Shown here piece after piece: positions 48,426-59,379 of a DNA stretch of 64,000 nucleotides (the first letter of the stretch is position 1; the number at the start of each line of letters is the position of its first letter). Both the position numbers and the translations under genes were made by a program. The stretch lies in NCBI RefSeq assembly GCF_026262505.1, contig NC_067205.1, forward strand, positions 25,487,693 through 25,551,692, in the 5' to 3' direction. Source of the DNA: Trichomonas vaginalis G3. Taxonomy: Eukaryota; Parabasalia; Trichomonadida; Trichomonadidae. Below the pieces are notes generated by a model. The model was not told the origin of the DNA. It worked only from the letters and a program-made list of their open reading frames with translations, and made no database searches.

Positions 48426-50260
48426 GCATCTGAACCTTGATTTGTATCGGCTTGCTCAAAATTAGTTTGAATTGGAGTGGATGAATTAAAATCTGGATGA
48501 TTTAATGTTTCATTAAATAATGCCATAATTTTTTCTCTTTTTTCATTAATAAACTTAGTGATCATTGTATCTTTATCTGTTAGATCGATCGATTTGAGTA
48601 TATCTGCATCATGAACTGGAATATTTTCGAACAATGAACTCGATTCTATGGAACCATATGGAGAAATCTCGTTCTGAGCCAAAGAAAGATCACTTACGTT
48701 GTATTGTTTGATAGAAAAAATTGTTTTCTCAAGTTCGTTTTGAAAGCAGTCAAGAATATAATTTTTGTAGCTATCAGTGATAACGGTTTTTATATGGCGC
48801 TCGATCTTCTGGCTATTTTTGATGGCGTTATATTTATCTAATTGGATTTGAGATATCTTCTTAATAGCTTCATAAATGTTTGGATGTTTTAACGAAGAAA
48901 ATTCTGAATGCATACTCTCGAGGCAATCATTAGTGAATATTGCAGTTGCATTATTATATTGAGATATTAAATTGTAGTGCGGCAACCAAACTTTGTTGAA
49001 ATAATCAATATAATCTTTGATCGAATCAACTTTATTTTGATTAATTATATGCATTGTAAGTACAAATTCTTCATGAGACATGAATGGAGTAATAGAATAT
49101 AGCTTAAATAAAGAATTTTGTAAAGTATTGAAATTTTTTGTATAAAGTGCTACAAGTTTCCTGTGTAAAGCTTGTTTGAAATGAAATAGGCATCCAATTA
49201 TACGGACTTTAGGGAAAATTTGTTGAAGTGCCTCTATCATTCCCTTTTCAAAATCACAATGAATTTGAATTAGCTTTGAAAATTGAATACCCTTGACAGT
49301 AAAAATATATTCAAATGCCTTCTTATAAGATTCAAATGTGCGGTTTTTCATGAATATAAATAAAAGTGGTAGATATTGATTTGTTGAAGGTTCACAAATC
49401 ATAATTGTTAGCATCTGTCCTTTTTGAAAATGTTTTGGTGTAATTTTAAAAGTTCCATCGCAAAAAATAAATCTGTGGCTTCTTTTGCAAATTGAATTGC
49501 CTTCTCAAAACCAAAAAACATCGTCTCACAATTTGCTTGAAAATCATGGCCAATGAAAAACTGCTCGCCATTTATTAAACAAAAATTAGCAATTTCATTG
49601 TCTGTAATTTTTTCTCCAACAGAAAATTTTCTGGACTTATTATAAACTTCCCTGACCAATGAATCTTTAATTAATGGGTTTTCATCAGTACCAACAGCAA
49701 GTTCTGTCATAAATTTTTTTAATCTGCTGAAAAGTGCCGTTGTCTTCAGAAAATTTTGCCATTGCCTTATTGTATATTTCTGTCAGAGTCATTGATTTAT
49801 GAAGATCATTTTTTTCATTTTGTAACTTTTTAAATTGTCTGCATTCGGGTATATGTTCCTTTTGTAAATCTTCGGAAACTGAACTGTTCTCAATTTTAAC
49901 TAAATAACGTGCTTGACAAGAATGATCGATGCAACGGTAGTAACGTTCAATATTATTTGAATTAATAATATTTGTATGATCATGCGAATAAAGCATATCT
50001 TTGCGAACAATTGTATCAGGATATTTTCCAGTAACTGCGGGAATATTTTTAACTGCAATATAACTAAAATATCTTCTGACAGCTTTAGATTCATTTTCGG
50101 CGTATTTAATATTAAAATATTGAAGAACTTGTTTGATTATATTCGTTTTTTCATCTCTCGATGTTGATTTTTGGTATTTATCAGATTGTTCCCTGATAAA
50201 TATTTTATTTTCGTCTGTAAACTTTGCTCTTTTTTGATTAAATATAGATGATTTTCCCAT
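48426..50260 (-). pseudogene. MULE transposase 1, decayed and cut by element B
   Basis: Mutator-like transposase. The N-terminal part has a FLYWCH/WRKY-like zinc-finger pattern (YYRCIDHSCQAR...H). The catalytic core shows CDGTFKITP (near 49450-49465), IHCDFEKGMIEALQ, the GCLFHFKQAL motif and CLESMHSEF. The frame changes at least twice (around 49690 and 49480). The 3' end is replaced by the right terminus of Maverick B. No TIR recognised. Start at MGKSSIFNQKRAKF. Confidence 0.8.
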
Positions 50261-50313
50261 TAAAAAATGAAATGATGCAAAATTTACGAAAACCGTTCGA
50301 AAATTGAATCAAA

Positions 50314-50641
50314 AATGAAAAGTAATACTTAAATGAGTAATTCTTTGAGATATTGGTCTTAGATTGAATGTAGCGTCATTCTTATATAGAATATATATTC
50401 ATATCATCGGAAATATGATAAAAAGCATATAATAAATGTCAAAAAAGTGAACAAATAAGCAAAGATATTTTTAAAAAAACAATGAAAAGTAATACTTAAA
50501 TGAGGAATTCTTTGAGATATTGGTCTTAGATTGAATGTAGCGTCATTCTTATATAGAATATATATTCATATCATCGGAAATATGATAAAAAGCATATAAT
50601 AAATGTCAAAAAAGTGAACAAATAAGCAAAGATATTTTTTA
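50314..50641. repeat. 167-bp tandem duplication between two MULEs
   Basis: Two copies (from 50314 and from 50481) starting AATGAAAAGTAATACTTAAA and running to AAAGATATTTTT, almost identical. They lie between the 5' end of MULE 1 and the 3' end of MULE 2. Too long for a target duplication; perhaps a duplicated MULE end. Confidence 0.85.
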
Positions 50642-51969
50642 AAATAATTTCTGTTTTTTCATTTCTTCGAAATCTCTTGTGACTTTTTTGATAACTTTAA
50701 CACTTCTCTCTGAATCCAGACCTTTAATTTGCAACTTAATCAGGAATGAAGGAACAACACTGGAATATAACTCGATGACAAGTTCATCGAGTCGAAGATT
50801 TCGCCTTTCTGGGAAGTACTGGTGCTTCAAAACCTTGAAATGTGATTCCGAGATGTTGTTTGTTCCATCTCCTTCATTTCTATAGCGAAGCATCCACCTG
50901 TCAAGATGATGGCGCCACTGTCGGTCAAAGTATTCACGGGCAGCAGGTTCCTCATTTAAAATTTCTTCTAAATTGTTGTAAACTTCATCAGGATCAATTT
51001 CTTCCTCTTCAGAACCAAAGACCAATAACTTCATTAAGTTATAGAAAGTTTCGAAGTTGGAACGATCTTGAAAGTTTTCAGCCTTTCTCATGACAGCGCG
51101 CAACACATGAACGCCACACCAAATGATCTGGCATAAGAGGATGGCTGTTTCAACAGCATTTGTGATTTGAGGTGCGCAGTCCATTGAAAAATAAGATGGT
51201 TCGCGATTGATGGAGCCAAAATATGCTGTGAGACAAACTTGTATATTTTCACTTGTGTTGGGCCAAACGAAAAAATACAAAAACGGAAAACAATTGATTC
51301 CGCGAATTTGCCAGTGACGGCATAAAATGGTATGCGAGAGCGCAAGAGCTTATAAGTGGAATCAATGTGATAAGTTTGTATTTGATGTGAAAAAGCATTT
51401 GCTTCGAATGGGGCGTAATAGAAAATCATACGATCTGGCTCGTGAATAAACTCGATGAGATCATCCGGAGAATGACTCTTAACCATGTCGACAAAAATTG
51501 CAAGAGATGTAACATCATCCGCTGAGAAACGGGTATTGATTGCATGAAGGCGTTTAGAAAACTTTTTTAAAGCATCTGTAGATTGTTGAAACATTTCCGG
51601 AATGATCCCACTATCAAATGGGATATTAAGATCTTTGAAACACCTTAATTGTGCGTAAACACGGTCTTGATTTGATTCAAAATATCTTGTTAAATAAGAT
51701 CTATAAAAATATGATGTAATTTGTTGTGATTTGTTTGGAAAAGGGGCAGAATGATTGTGGGTGTTAATACATTTTCGTATGTGGTACTTGTCATCGGGAA
51801 GTGTATCAACAAGGAAGCGACATGGACAATTCGGCCACTTACAATTAAATTGGATTTGGTTTCTTTCTCTCCTAGTTTTATATGAATAACTACAACCTGC
51901 TTGGATTTCTTGTTGCACTCCATACTTAAGCAACTCGATATATGTGAGTTCGTGATCTTGGATCTGCAT
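50639..51969 (-). pseudogene. MULE transposase 2, decayed
   Basis: Starts MQIQDHELTYIELL. Zinc-finger-like region FNCKWPNCPCRF...NTHNH, then the MULE core: HIDSTYKLLRS, YFSMDCAPQITNAVETA, WCGVHVLRAV, and NNISESHFKVLK carrying the catalytic Glu. One frameshift near 51270 separates two long frames. It is a different MULE lineage from element 1. No TIR identified. Confidence 0.82.
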
Positions 51970-52880
51970 TAAAATGAAATGATTTGAAAGAATAAAGAAT
52001 TTTGAATATATTGGTCTTATTTTGATAAGCTTGGTCGTGTTTTGAATAGCTTGGCCATCTAATTCAATTATGATCTTTGAAAATTAGGTGAAATAAAACT
52101 AAACATAAATGTAAAACTAGGGATATGAAATTTTGGTTGTACACCACTTGTATGTGCCGGATACCATTGTGTCAAATTTTTTCTGAAATTAACTTTAAAA
52201 ATACTAAGTAAGATCATTTATTTTTGCATAATATAATGCTAATATGGTTTCTTTTGATTTTATTTCATTTATAAGCAAATCAGATTTACCCAAAAACTCC
52301 ACTCCATAAGCGTTCATTTGCTAAATTAAAAAGTGACAATGGGCTAGTCTGTCCCTTTCTCCCCTTAGGACGCCCATAAACCTCTCAAAAATGTGATGTA
52401 AATATCACAATTTTGAGAAATTTACACTAGGACGCCTTAGGACGCCAACCCCCTTTTTTTACCAGAAGCTGAATTGGAGCTTTTTGGTCGAACAAAAACC
52501 TCACACATAGGCATTATGTAGTAAATATGCATTAAACTTATAATGGACAAATGAGACCTCAAAACATAAATTGATAAGAATAAATTTTATACAATAAAAT
52601 TTAGTATAACCATTATGTCAAACTAGATTTTAGTAAAAGTGAAATGAGAAATTAAAAGGGACATTCCCTTCAAATGTGAATTGATAATTGAGAGTATTGA
52701 ATTTTTTATTTATATAGTTTTATTATACGCATACTACCAATATTCTTCGATTGATTATTTTAGTTTTTCAATGGTGGAGAAAAATCAGTGAAATATTTGG
52801 ATAAATTTACTCTACCAACACTAATAATGAATCTTATTCTTCGTTATTTTCAATTTTATTCAAACATTCAAAAATCAAAT
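51970..52880. other. Intergenic stretch with short repeats
   Basis: No credible gene. It holds a near-perfect inverted repeat (arms TCTCAAAAATGTGAT and ATCACAATTTTGAGA, 52383-52418) and three copies of TAGGACGCC at 52367-52456. These may be remains of a transposon end. The last part is the promoter of the coactosin-like gene. Confidence 0.5.
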
Positions 52881-52888
52881 CATTTATC
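52880..52888 (+). promoter_or_regulatory. Initiator (Inr) of the coactosin-like gene
   Basis: TCATTTATC lies 15 bases before the ATG. It matches the trichomonad Inr pattern TCA-Y-W, which sets transcription starts a few bases from the start codon. Confidence 0.55.
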
Positions 52889-52894
52889 TTAGAT

Positions 52895-53323
52895 ATGTCT
52901 GACTGCTCTGATCCAGCAATCCGCGAAGCATACGAGGAGGTTCGCAAGGATGATATCGACACAAATTGGCTCCTTATCACATACGCTGAGGGCTCAGATA
53001 AGGTTTGGACACTTGTTGGCAAGGGCAACGGAGGCCTTGATGAACTTAAGGAGCACCTCAACGAGAACTTCCGTGGTTTCGGCTATCTCCGTTGCACAAC
53101 TGGCGATGAGCTCTCTGTTCGCTCCAAGTTCGTTTTCATTACATTCTGCGGTGACAAGGTTCGCCTCATCCATCGTACCAAGCTTACAGTTCACAAGGCA
53201 GATGTCATTCGTGTCATTGAACAGATTTCAATCTCTGTTGATGTTTCACATGTTAACGATCTTACAATGGAGGACATCAATGCTCGCCTCAACAAAGCTG
53301 GTGGCGCCCACTACACAAACTAA
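52895..53323 (+). CDS. Coactosin-like actin-binding protein (ADF-H), 142 aa
   Basis: One ADF-homology domain covers the whole protein. The stretch KFVFITFCGDKVRLIHRTKL followed by HKADVIRVIEQISISVDV and the ending LNKAGGAHYTN are typical of coactosin, which binds actin filaments in the cytoplasm. Usual coactosin length. The codon choice is C-rich compared with nearby DNA, as in highly expressed trichomonad genes. The stop lies in TAAA, the polyadenylation signal used in Trichomonas. Confidence 0.9.
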   Translation: MSDCSDPAIREAYEEVRKDDIDTNWLLITYAEGSDKVWTLVGKGNGGLDELKEHLNENFRGFGYLRCTTGDELSVRSKFVFITFCGDKVRLIHRTKLTVHKADVIRVIEQISISVDVSHVNDLTMEDINARLNKAGGAHYTN

Positions 53324-53467
53324 ACTATTATTTCGGCTTTACTATGGAATTAACATCTTTTTAATATTTTTTTTGGGCAGATTTTCGATAAAATCTGTTG
53401 TACATAAAGTATAAATCGATGGAATCATTTCGATCTATCTTAATTCCCTATTGATTACATCTTAATA

Positions 53468-54160
53468 TGTCCGACGAAATCATTTCATCAATGAGCACAC
53501 ATTTGAATTATATTGATGCATCCGACACATTGTACACCTTAATGACAAACAAGGAAGAAGAAATTAATGATGTTTACTATCGAATCGTATTAAATTCAAA
53601 AGGTACCTGTAAAATTTATCCATATCATTTACACATTTATACATGACATAAGCAAGTACATAAAATCTTACTTATCTTTAGTCAATAAAAGATTTTTGGA
53701 TTTCAATTATCTTGCATACCAAAATTAATCTAAACCAAAGAGTAAAGCAGCAAACAAATGATATTAATAGCTGCTTAATCTATCCATCCATTTTTTGACG
53801 TGTGAGCAGATACAAATGTCAGAGATTTTATTGGAATAACCGAAATCGATTATACAATCGTTCAAAATGCAGGGATATCAAGTAATGAACTAGATTCGAT
53901 AGAAATGTTGATTTCTCATGTTCAGAAACAAAAAAACACAGCATTGTTTACTGCATCAATCAACAGCATAATTGATGTACTTAATTTTCTTATATCTCAT
54001 GGAGTAGATGCTAAAGCAAGAGATGAAGTAGGAAAAATTCCATTATATTCATTGGTACAATCTAATTTTTCTGAATATTTAGCAGATGAAATTCCTATAC
54101 AGTTGTAATACAGAAGATAATAGAGGCAATACGGCACATCAGATTGCAATACCTATATAA
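53468..54160 (+). pseudogene. Ankyrin-repeat protein fragment (DUF3447 family type)
   Basis: It begins MSDEIISSMSTHLNYID, like the many trichomonad ankyrin proteins, and stays open to about 53645. After a gap, residues such as KNTALFTASINSIIDVLNFLISHG and VDAKARDEVGKIPL (53905-54108) form ankyrin repeats. A further repeat piece (DNRGNTAHQIAI) follows in another frame. It is far shorter than typical members and broken. An intron in the gap is possible (GT...AG ends exist) but lacks the usual trichomonad splice motifs. Confidence 0.65.
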
Positions 54161-54285
54161 ACAGCGGAGATCCTTCCAGTTGTCAACAGCGATAATTATA
54201 GCCGATAGATAAATGATGATAAAAATATTTATCATTATTATTTCAGAAATTTTCTCATTTCAAAAAAATCAAATAAACAAACATT

Positions 54286-55479
54286 TTATAATTTTGATGG
54301 AGAATAAGATCGAGAAGTAGATCTCGACATTGGCCTTGAAGGCAGTCTCGATTGAGGCTGTGACAAGAAAATTGCCGATCTTCTTTTATAAAGCTGAGAC
54401 TCGTTTTCTAAAGTGCTAAAATCATCGTCATTCATCGGATCCAAATTCAATCGCGCGTGTCGAGTGTTTCTAAAAACAGCCAGTGATGTTGCAGTTCTTG
54501 GTGTCTGCAAAGCAGTCTGAACGTGGCTCCTATCATTAGATATCATCGCTAGTTGTATTCTGGATACGTGTGGAGGCCTGTCTGAGACCTGATATTCTTT
54601 CAAATCTTTAATTCTTTGTGATTCCAGTTTTTCTAAGGTTTTCTGTTGGTGCTCTTCAAGAGAGTCCCTTTCTTTATCATGGCGCTCTTTTATTTTGAAG
54701 TATTCCCGTCGCATTTGGGTTTGCATATTTCCACGCATTTCATTTTCCTCTTCTATCTGCCTTTTGTTAGCAAGTTCACGAAGCTTGGCTGCTTCATCGT
54801 AGTTTCGCATTAGAGCAAGCTTAGTTTCTTGATATCGTAAATTTAATAAGACATTTGATGGTTTATTGAATGATTCAATGAACTCCGGAGTCTGCCATTT
54901 CTTTCTAAACTGTAATATTTCATCATTTTGCCGATTTTCCATATTAATAAGATATTTTTGGTTTTCGTTCTTTTGTTGTTCGATTTTCTGCTGCCATTTT
55001 TCATTAACTTCGTTCCACTTCTGTTGGTATTCTTGTCGTTTCTCATTTAAGGTAGATTGCGATAATTCATTGACTTGATCTGCAATTTCTTGTTTATAAA
55101 GATCATTCATTTCCTTAATTATATAATCAAGCTTTTTGGCTTCATTGTATTGACCTAAAAGCAAAGATCTGACTCGTAATCTATTTATAAGCTGAAAAAC
55201 ATATTCTTTCATGTCAGGTTCTGGTAATTTTCCTGTTTCTAAATATTCTTCAAGAGACTGTTGAATTTCAGCATCAGGAGGACGTTCTTTTGGTTGATTT
55301 GAAGTATTTTTAGAAAATGATTTTGAAGGACTTCGACTACGACTAGTAGAGCCTCTGTTAGGAGGGTTTGTCATTGAATTTTCTTGCGAAGTCTCGTAAT
55401 ACATGAATATTCTGTTATTTTTTAAAAAATGTCTGTTTTGAAATTTTTTGAAACAAAAACGGGTTTTGAAATAACTCAA
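54286..55479 (-). CDS. Coiled-coil protein, 397 aa (trichomonad family)
   Basis: The N-terminal Ser/Arg-rich region (STSRSRSPSKSFSK) is followed by a conserved-looking block PDAEIQQSLEEYLETGKLPEP and a long helical, Gln/Glu/Lys-rich coiled coil to about residue 310. The C-terminal tail (SRPMSRSTSRSYSPSK) is again Ser/Arg-rich. Many such proteins exist in trichomonads; a cytoskeletal role is likely but unproven. Later starts at 55404 (MYYETSQ) or 55374 (MTNPPNRG) are equally plausible, since the first 25 residues look non-conserved. Confidence 0.75.
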   Translation of the reverse strand: MSYFKTRFCFKKFQNRHFLKNNRIFMYYETSQENSMTNPPNRGSTSRSRSPSKSFSKNTSNQPKERPPDAEIQQSLEEYLETGKLPEPDMKEYVFQLINRLRVRSLLLGQYNEAKKLDYIIKEMNDLYKQEIADQVNELSQSTLNEKRQEYQQKWNEVNEKWQQKIEQQKNENQKYLINMENRQNDEILQFRKKWQTPEFIESFNKPSNVLLNLRYQETKLALMRNYDEAAKLRELANKRQIEEENEMRGNMQTQMRREYFKIKERHDKERDSLEEHQQKTLEKLESQRIKDLKEYQVSDRPPHVSRIQLAMISNDRSHVQTALQTPRTATSLAVFRNTRHARLNLDPMNDDDFSTLENESQLYKRRSAIFLSQPQSRLPSRPMSRSTSRSYSPSKL

Positions 55480-55617
55480 GCTACTGATTCTTTAAATATA
55501 TTGCTAATTTGGAGTATAGACGGTTATCCGGTTGAAAGTCGTTTGAACTTTTCATTTCAGAAATTATCCTTTTTATCAAATCAAAGAATAGCTTATAGAC
55601 ATATAATAGCTTTATAA
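55429..55617 (+). CDS. Small ORF, 62 aa, uncertain
   Basis: MSVLKFFETKTGFEITQATDS... is divergent from, and partly overlaps, the coiled-coil gene start. The composition looks protein-like, so it may be the start of a lost gene. No family recognised and no convincing initiator upstream. Confidence 0.2.
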   Translation: MSVLKFFETKTGFEITQATDSLNILLIWSIDGYPVESRLNFSFQKLSFLSNQRIAYRHIIAL

Positions 55618-56780
55618 GATACTACAATCAAATCCCAATCTGGGCTAAACAGGGTAGAATAACTAATATTAATAAAAGATATGCCTTAATTAGAATATAA
55701 TCATGCATTTCTAATCATGTAATTACCATCACATATCACATGAATTATACCAACTCACAAACTGCATTCAATTAACTAAGGTAGTCACAAAATCTAAGTA
55801 GTGAGGCTCTCAAAAATTGAACCGTACTCCATACAAAATTTGTGTACCCTCACTACTTAGATTTTGTGGCCTTCAATTGAGAGGTTAGTTTTGATAGAGC
55901 ACGTTATAAAATTAAAAGGGAAAAATAAATAAAATTTAAACATTTAATTATATATAATGTAAGAAGTGTAATTCCAAATTTTCTAAAAACTATTCAAATT
56001 TGAGCATTTTTTTGGAAATAGTAAATCTAATATGTACATCTAATAACAGCATGATTCTCACCTTTTCAAGCTCTGCAGTCAATTTTTTGAAATTTGATTG
56101 AAATAAATGTAGCAAAAATTACATTTCATTAGGGAATATATGAGTTTCTCTGGAAACAGGCTGATAAATTTTAAATTTTGTCCAATCAACATGAATGCAT
56201 TGAGAAATTTGGATTGATTTTCTGGTAGAATCTGGAACAATTCAACCATGTATAAATGGATCATGTAATCATCATGAAATGTTAGTGTTAGAGTTCAAAA
56301 GAAACAGAATGAGTGGAAATCAAACACAATCTGAATACTTTTAAACGTATACAATCTTTAAGTTTGTATTTTGAATTCTACATATATGATTGTGTAATTC
56401 GTTCTTTCAAATTTTCGGATTCAGGCATGTTTTGATAAAATTCATTCCCAAAAACGTCAATTAACAATTAAATTTAGTGTATTTTAAATATATATACGTA
56501 TTATATTTTATAAATTATATTAAATTCGCAAAATTTTAAGTTTTAAACAAAAATAAAAAATGTTCAAAATATGAAATTATGCATAGGATATTAAAATTTA
56601 CATGTTAGCAATTTTTTTGAATTGCTTTCAATTTTCATATTGAAATTTTTAAGATTTTTTTCTGAAATAATAAGCAAGAATATCAACCTAAATAATATTA
56701 AATTCCATGCGTTAATTTCCCCTCAAAAGTCATTGACCGCCTCTCAATCTAGATTTTGTGAGTACTTTATCTTTATGTGA
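55618..56780. other. AT-rich intergenic region with an inverted repeat
   Basis: No gene supported. A perfect 21-bp inverted repeat (CACAAAATCTAAGTAGTGAGG at 55786-55806 and its complement at 55848-55868) encloses 41 bp. A related TCACAAAATCTA piece occurs in reverse near 56748-56759. Possibly a small non-autonomous transposon or its relics. Confidence 0.5.
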
Positions 56781-56984
56781 AATTTCTTCGCAACCAGATT
56801 TTTTGAGCAAATTCAACTGAGTGAACGAATTGGTATAAAACCGACTCGATTTTTCCCAGTACTATTCAGTTTGGTAATAGCATATATAGTAAGACGCATA
56901 TTTCCATCTTATGAGCTCGAAAAATCAGTTTATACTCGTCATTATAATTATTTTTACTCAAAAAATGCACCAATTAAGTTTTTC

Positions 56985-58037
56985 ATGTACGATATCGAAG
57001 CAAATAACACTGCAAAACTATGCAAGAACCTATTCTGCGACTATCCTGTTAAGAAATCTCAAGCACATACTTTCTACTTTGAACCAGTACTTCATAGACA
57101 CTTTATGAAAGGATATAACAGAGTGTCATATGAATCAGATGCAGATTTATTCTATGTACCTATATATTTAGGCTTATTTAACATGCAAAGAGAAAAATGC
57201 GACTTTGATCGCTGCGTATTACCCCTTGTTAGAAGTCAAGGAGACTACTACGATCGTTTTGGTTCAGTTGACCATGTTTTTGTTCAGATGTTGTTTTCAC
57301 ACAACAATGTTCCATTTACACAGCATCATCAGAAAGTGATTGTTGCACAAACAACAATAGGAGACATCAACTGGAACTTGAGCATTTTCGAACCGCGCCA
57401 AATGACAAGATTTACAGTAATGCCTTACAATTCAAACTTCGATTTCTATGAAAGTTCATCAAAACAATGCATTACTGCCTTTCTAACCGGCCAGATGACA
57501 ATTGCTTCATTTGATAAGCGTGCACGCAATATCAGACAAGCTTTGAAAGAAGAAATGCGAAATACAAAGAACACTGCTGTGATTGAAACAAAGCGAAAGA
57601 GTCATTTCATAGCAGCAGAATATTTTCAGATCGAATCTCTTATGCGAAACAGCGAATTTTGTCCTGTTCCTCATGGAGACGGTCCACAATCAAAACGCCT
57701 TTACGATTCGATGCGAACAGGCTGCATCCCTATAGTCTTATCTGATGAAATACGATTTCCTTTCGAAAGTACTTTCGTTGACTATAAAAACGTTTTGATT
57801 CATATTCCTCAATACGAACCACAAAGAATAAGAGACGCTTTCGCTGTTGCTAATAAGAAACTAAGAGATAGAATGAGACGAAGACACAAAGAACTTGATA
57901 GATTACTAACTGTTGACGAAAACTTAGATACTGTTCAAGGAGGCATTATATGGGCATGGAAGTGGATGCAATTTTTCAAGGCAGCTACAATTGCATCTTC
58001 GAAACGATGCGATCTTCTACACTCAAAATATTTATAA
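56985..58037 (+). CDS. Exostosin-family glycosyltransferase (GT47-like)
   Basis: Exostosin domain: FFMYDIEANN at the start, the DADLFYVPIYLG motif, and the sugar-nucleotide-binding region FCPVPHGDGPQSKRLYDSMRTGCIPIVLSD. Such enzymes act in the Golgi on surface glycans. The first in-frame ATG gives 350 residues. The frame is open back to 56781 and encodes a membrane-anchor-like FFPVLFSLVIAYIV at 56850-56890, yet has no ATG. Either the start was lost, or an upstream ATG is joined by splicing. Stop near an AATAAA-like region. Confidence 0.8.
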   Translation: MYDIEANNTAKLCKNLFCDYPVKKSQAHTFYFEPVLHRHFMKGYNRVSYESDADLFYVPIYLGLFNMQREKCDFDRCVLPLVRSQGDYYDRFGSVDHVFVQMLFSHNNVPFTQHHQKVIVAQTTIGDINWNLSIFEPRQMTRFTVMPYNSNFDFYESSSKQCITAFLTGQMTIASFDKRARNIRQALKEEMRNTKNTAVIETKRKSHFIAAEYFQIESLMRNSEFCPVPHGDGPQSKRLYDSMRTGCIPIVLSDEIRFPFESTFVDYKNVLIHIPQYEPQRIRDAFAVANKKLRDRMRRRHKELDRLLTVDENLDTVQGGIIWAWKWMQFFKAATIASSKRCDLLHSKYL

Positions 58038-58183
58038 TTTTTTTTTCACCTTATCCTTGTTTTTAATTTTTTTTTTCTGTTTGAATAAAGTATATTAAAT
58101 ATCTTCCACTTGGCCTAACGTAAATTCTCCCTATTGAAATATAGCAAGAATTTAAAAGCACAAAAGGTGACGTTTATAAAATT

Positions 58184-58190
58184 TCATAAA
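58184..58190 (+). promoter_or_regulatory. Initiator (Inr) of the kinase gene
   Basis: TCATAAA, with the start codon 11 bases after the TCA. Fits the trichomonad initiator and supports the chosen start. Confidence 0.5.
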
Positions 58191-58194
58191 AACA

Positions 58195-59379
58195 ATGACG
58201 AATCATATTTTTACGCCACCATCAATAGGAGATTATCATTTCAAAGGAGAAATCGGATACGGTGCGTTTAGTATTGTTAAACTAGTTCAACACTCTCAGT
58301 CTAACAATTTTTTTGCGTGCAAAGTTATTTCGAAAGAGAAACTGTCATCAATAAAGCGAATAGAAAGATTCGAAGATGAAATCAGAATTCAACAACAACT
58401 ACACCATCCAAACGTAGTTCAAATATATGATTTATTGAAAGATGAGAAAAACTTTTATATTATGATGGAGTTCTGTCAAGGCGGAGAACTGTTTCAATAC
58501 ATTGTAGATAAAGGAAAGTTAACCGAAGATGAAGCGAAACAGATTTTAGATCAAATTCTCGAAGGAATAAAATACATTCATAAAATGGGCGTCGTTCATC
58601 GCGATATCAAACCAGAAAATATTCTTATTGACCAAAACGGTAACGTGAAGCTGAGTGATTTTGGATTATCGAAATATGTCAGTTTAAAATCGAACCTTGT
58701 GAAAACGCCATGCGGATCTCCTTGCTACGCATCACCTGAATGCTTGTCAGGATTACCATACAATGGATATATTTCGGATATGTGGAGTGTTGGCGTTTTA
58801 TTATATGCATGCGTATGTGGACAGTTACCATGGACAAAACGAAGTCAGGCAGAACTGTTCGCACAGGTAAAATCAGGATCGTATGAAATTCCATCTTCTC
58901 TTTCATTGGAATGTCAAGATTTGATAATGAGATTAATGGATACAGATACTAATACTCGTATAACTCCAGAAGAGGCATTGAAACACGAATGGTTTGATTC
59001 TCTGCTTCCTCAAACAAGAATTCAACCGAAAGTTAATGTGCCAGATCTAAGTCTGAAAAAGATCGATAATTTCTTTACAAAATACGAATATAGTCAATTC
59101 AAAATCGATATTTCGCTATTAAACAGCCTTCCAAACCTTACATTTCAAAAAGTTGTTAAGAATATAATACCAAATCCGAATTTTGCGTCACCAGTTAAAG
59201 TTCCAGAATCTGTAAATCGTATGAAATTACCAACATTGTCGCCAAAACCTCGACCAAGAAAAGATTCTGGCGCAAATTTAAAGCCTCTTAAGGCTTTACC
59301 AAGAAATCCAAACTCACGTAAATTATCAAATCCAGTGAATCGTCCTGTTCGAAGATCTTGTGTCTTGCCGAACATTTGA
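58195..59379 (+). CDS. CAMK-like Ser/Thr protein kinase, 394 aa
   Basis: Complete kinase domain at residues ~12-265: glycine loop GEIGYGAFSIVK, Lys in FACKVISKE, HRDIKPENIL catalytic loop, DFGLSKYV, activation segment CGSPCYASPE, SDMWSVGVLLY, and a terminal HEWF. The pattern fits the CAMK/SNF1-like kinases that are abundant in trichomonads. The C-terminal ~130 residues are basic and Pro/Ser-rich (LSPKPRPRKDSG) without a recognised domain, probably regulatory. Confidence 0.93.
   Translation: MTNHIFTPPSIGDYHFKGEIGYGAFSIVKLVQHSQSNNFFACKVISKEKLSSIKRIERFEDEIRIQQQLHHPNVVQIYDLLKDEKNFYIMMEFCQGGELFQYIVDKGKLTEDEAKQILDQILEGIKYIHKMGVVHRDIKPENILIDQNGNVKLSDFGLSKYVSLKSNLVKTPCGSPCYASPECLSGLPYNGYISDMWSVGVLLYACVCGQLPWTKRSQAELFAQVKSGSYEIPSSLSLECQDLIMRLMDTDTNTRITPEEALKHEWFDSLLPQTRIQPKVNVPDLSLKKIDNFFTKYEYSQFKIDISLLNSLPNLTFQKVVKNIIPNPNFASPVKVPESVNRMKLPTLSPKPRPRKDSGANLKPLKALPRNPNSRKLSNPVNRPVRRSCVLPNI

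Noticed and set aside
53600-53830. Possible intron in the ankyrin gene
   Set aside because: GT and AG borders can be chosen, but the expected trichomonad 5' motif (GTATGT type) and the ACTAACACACAG-like 3' motif are absent. A decayed gene explains it better.
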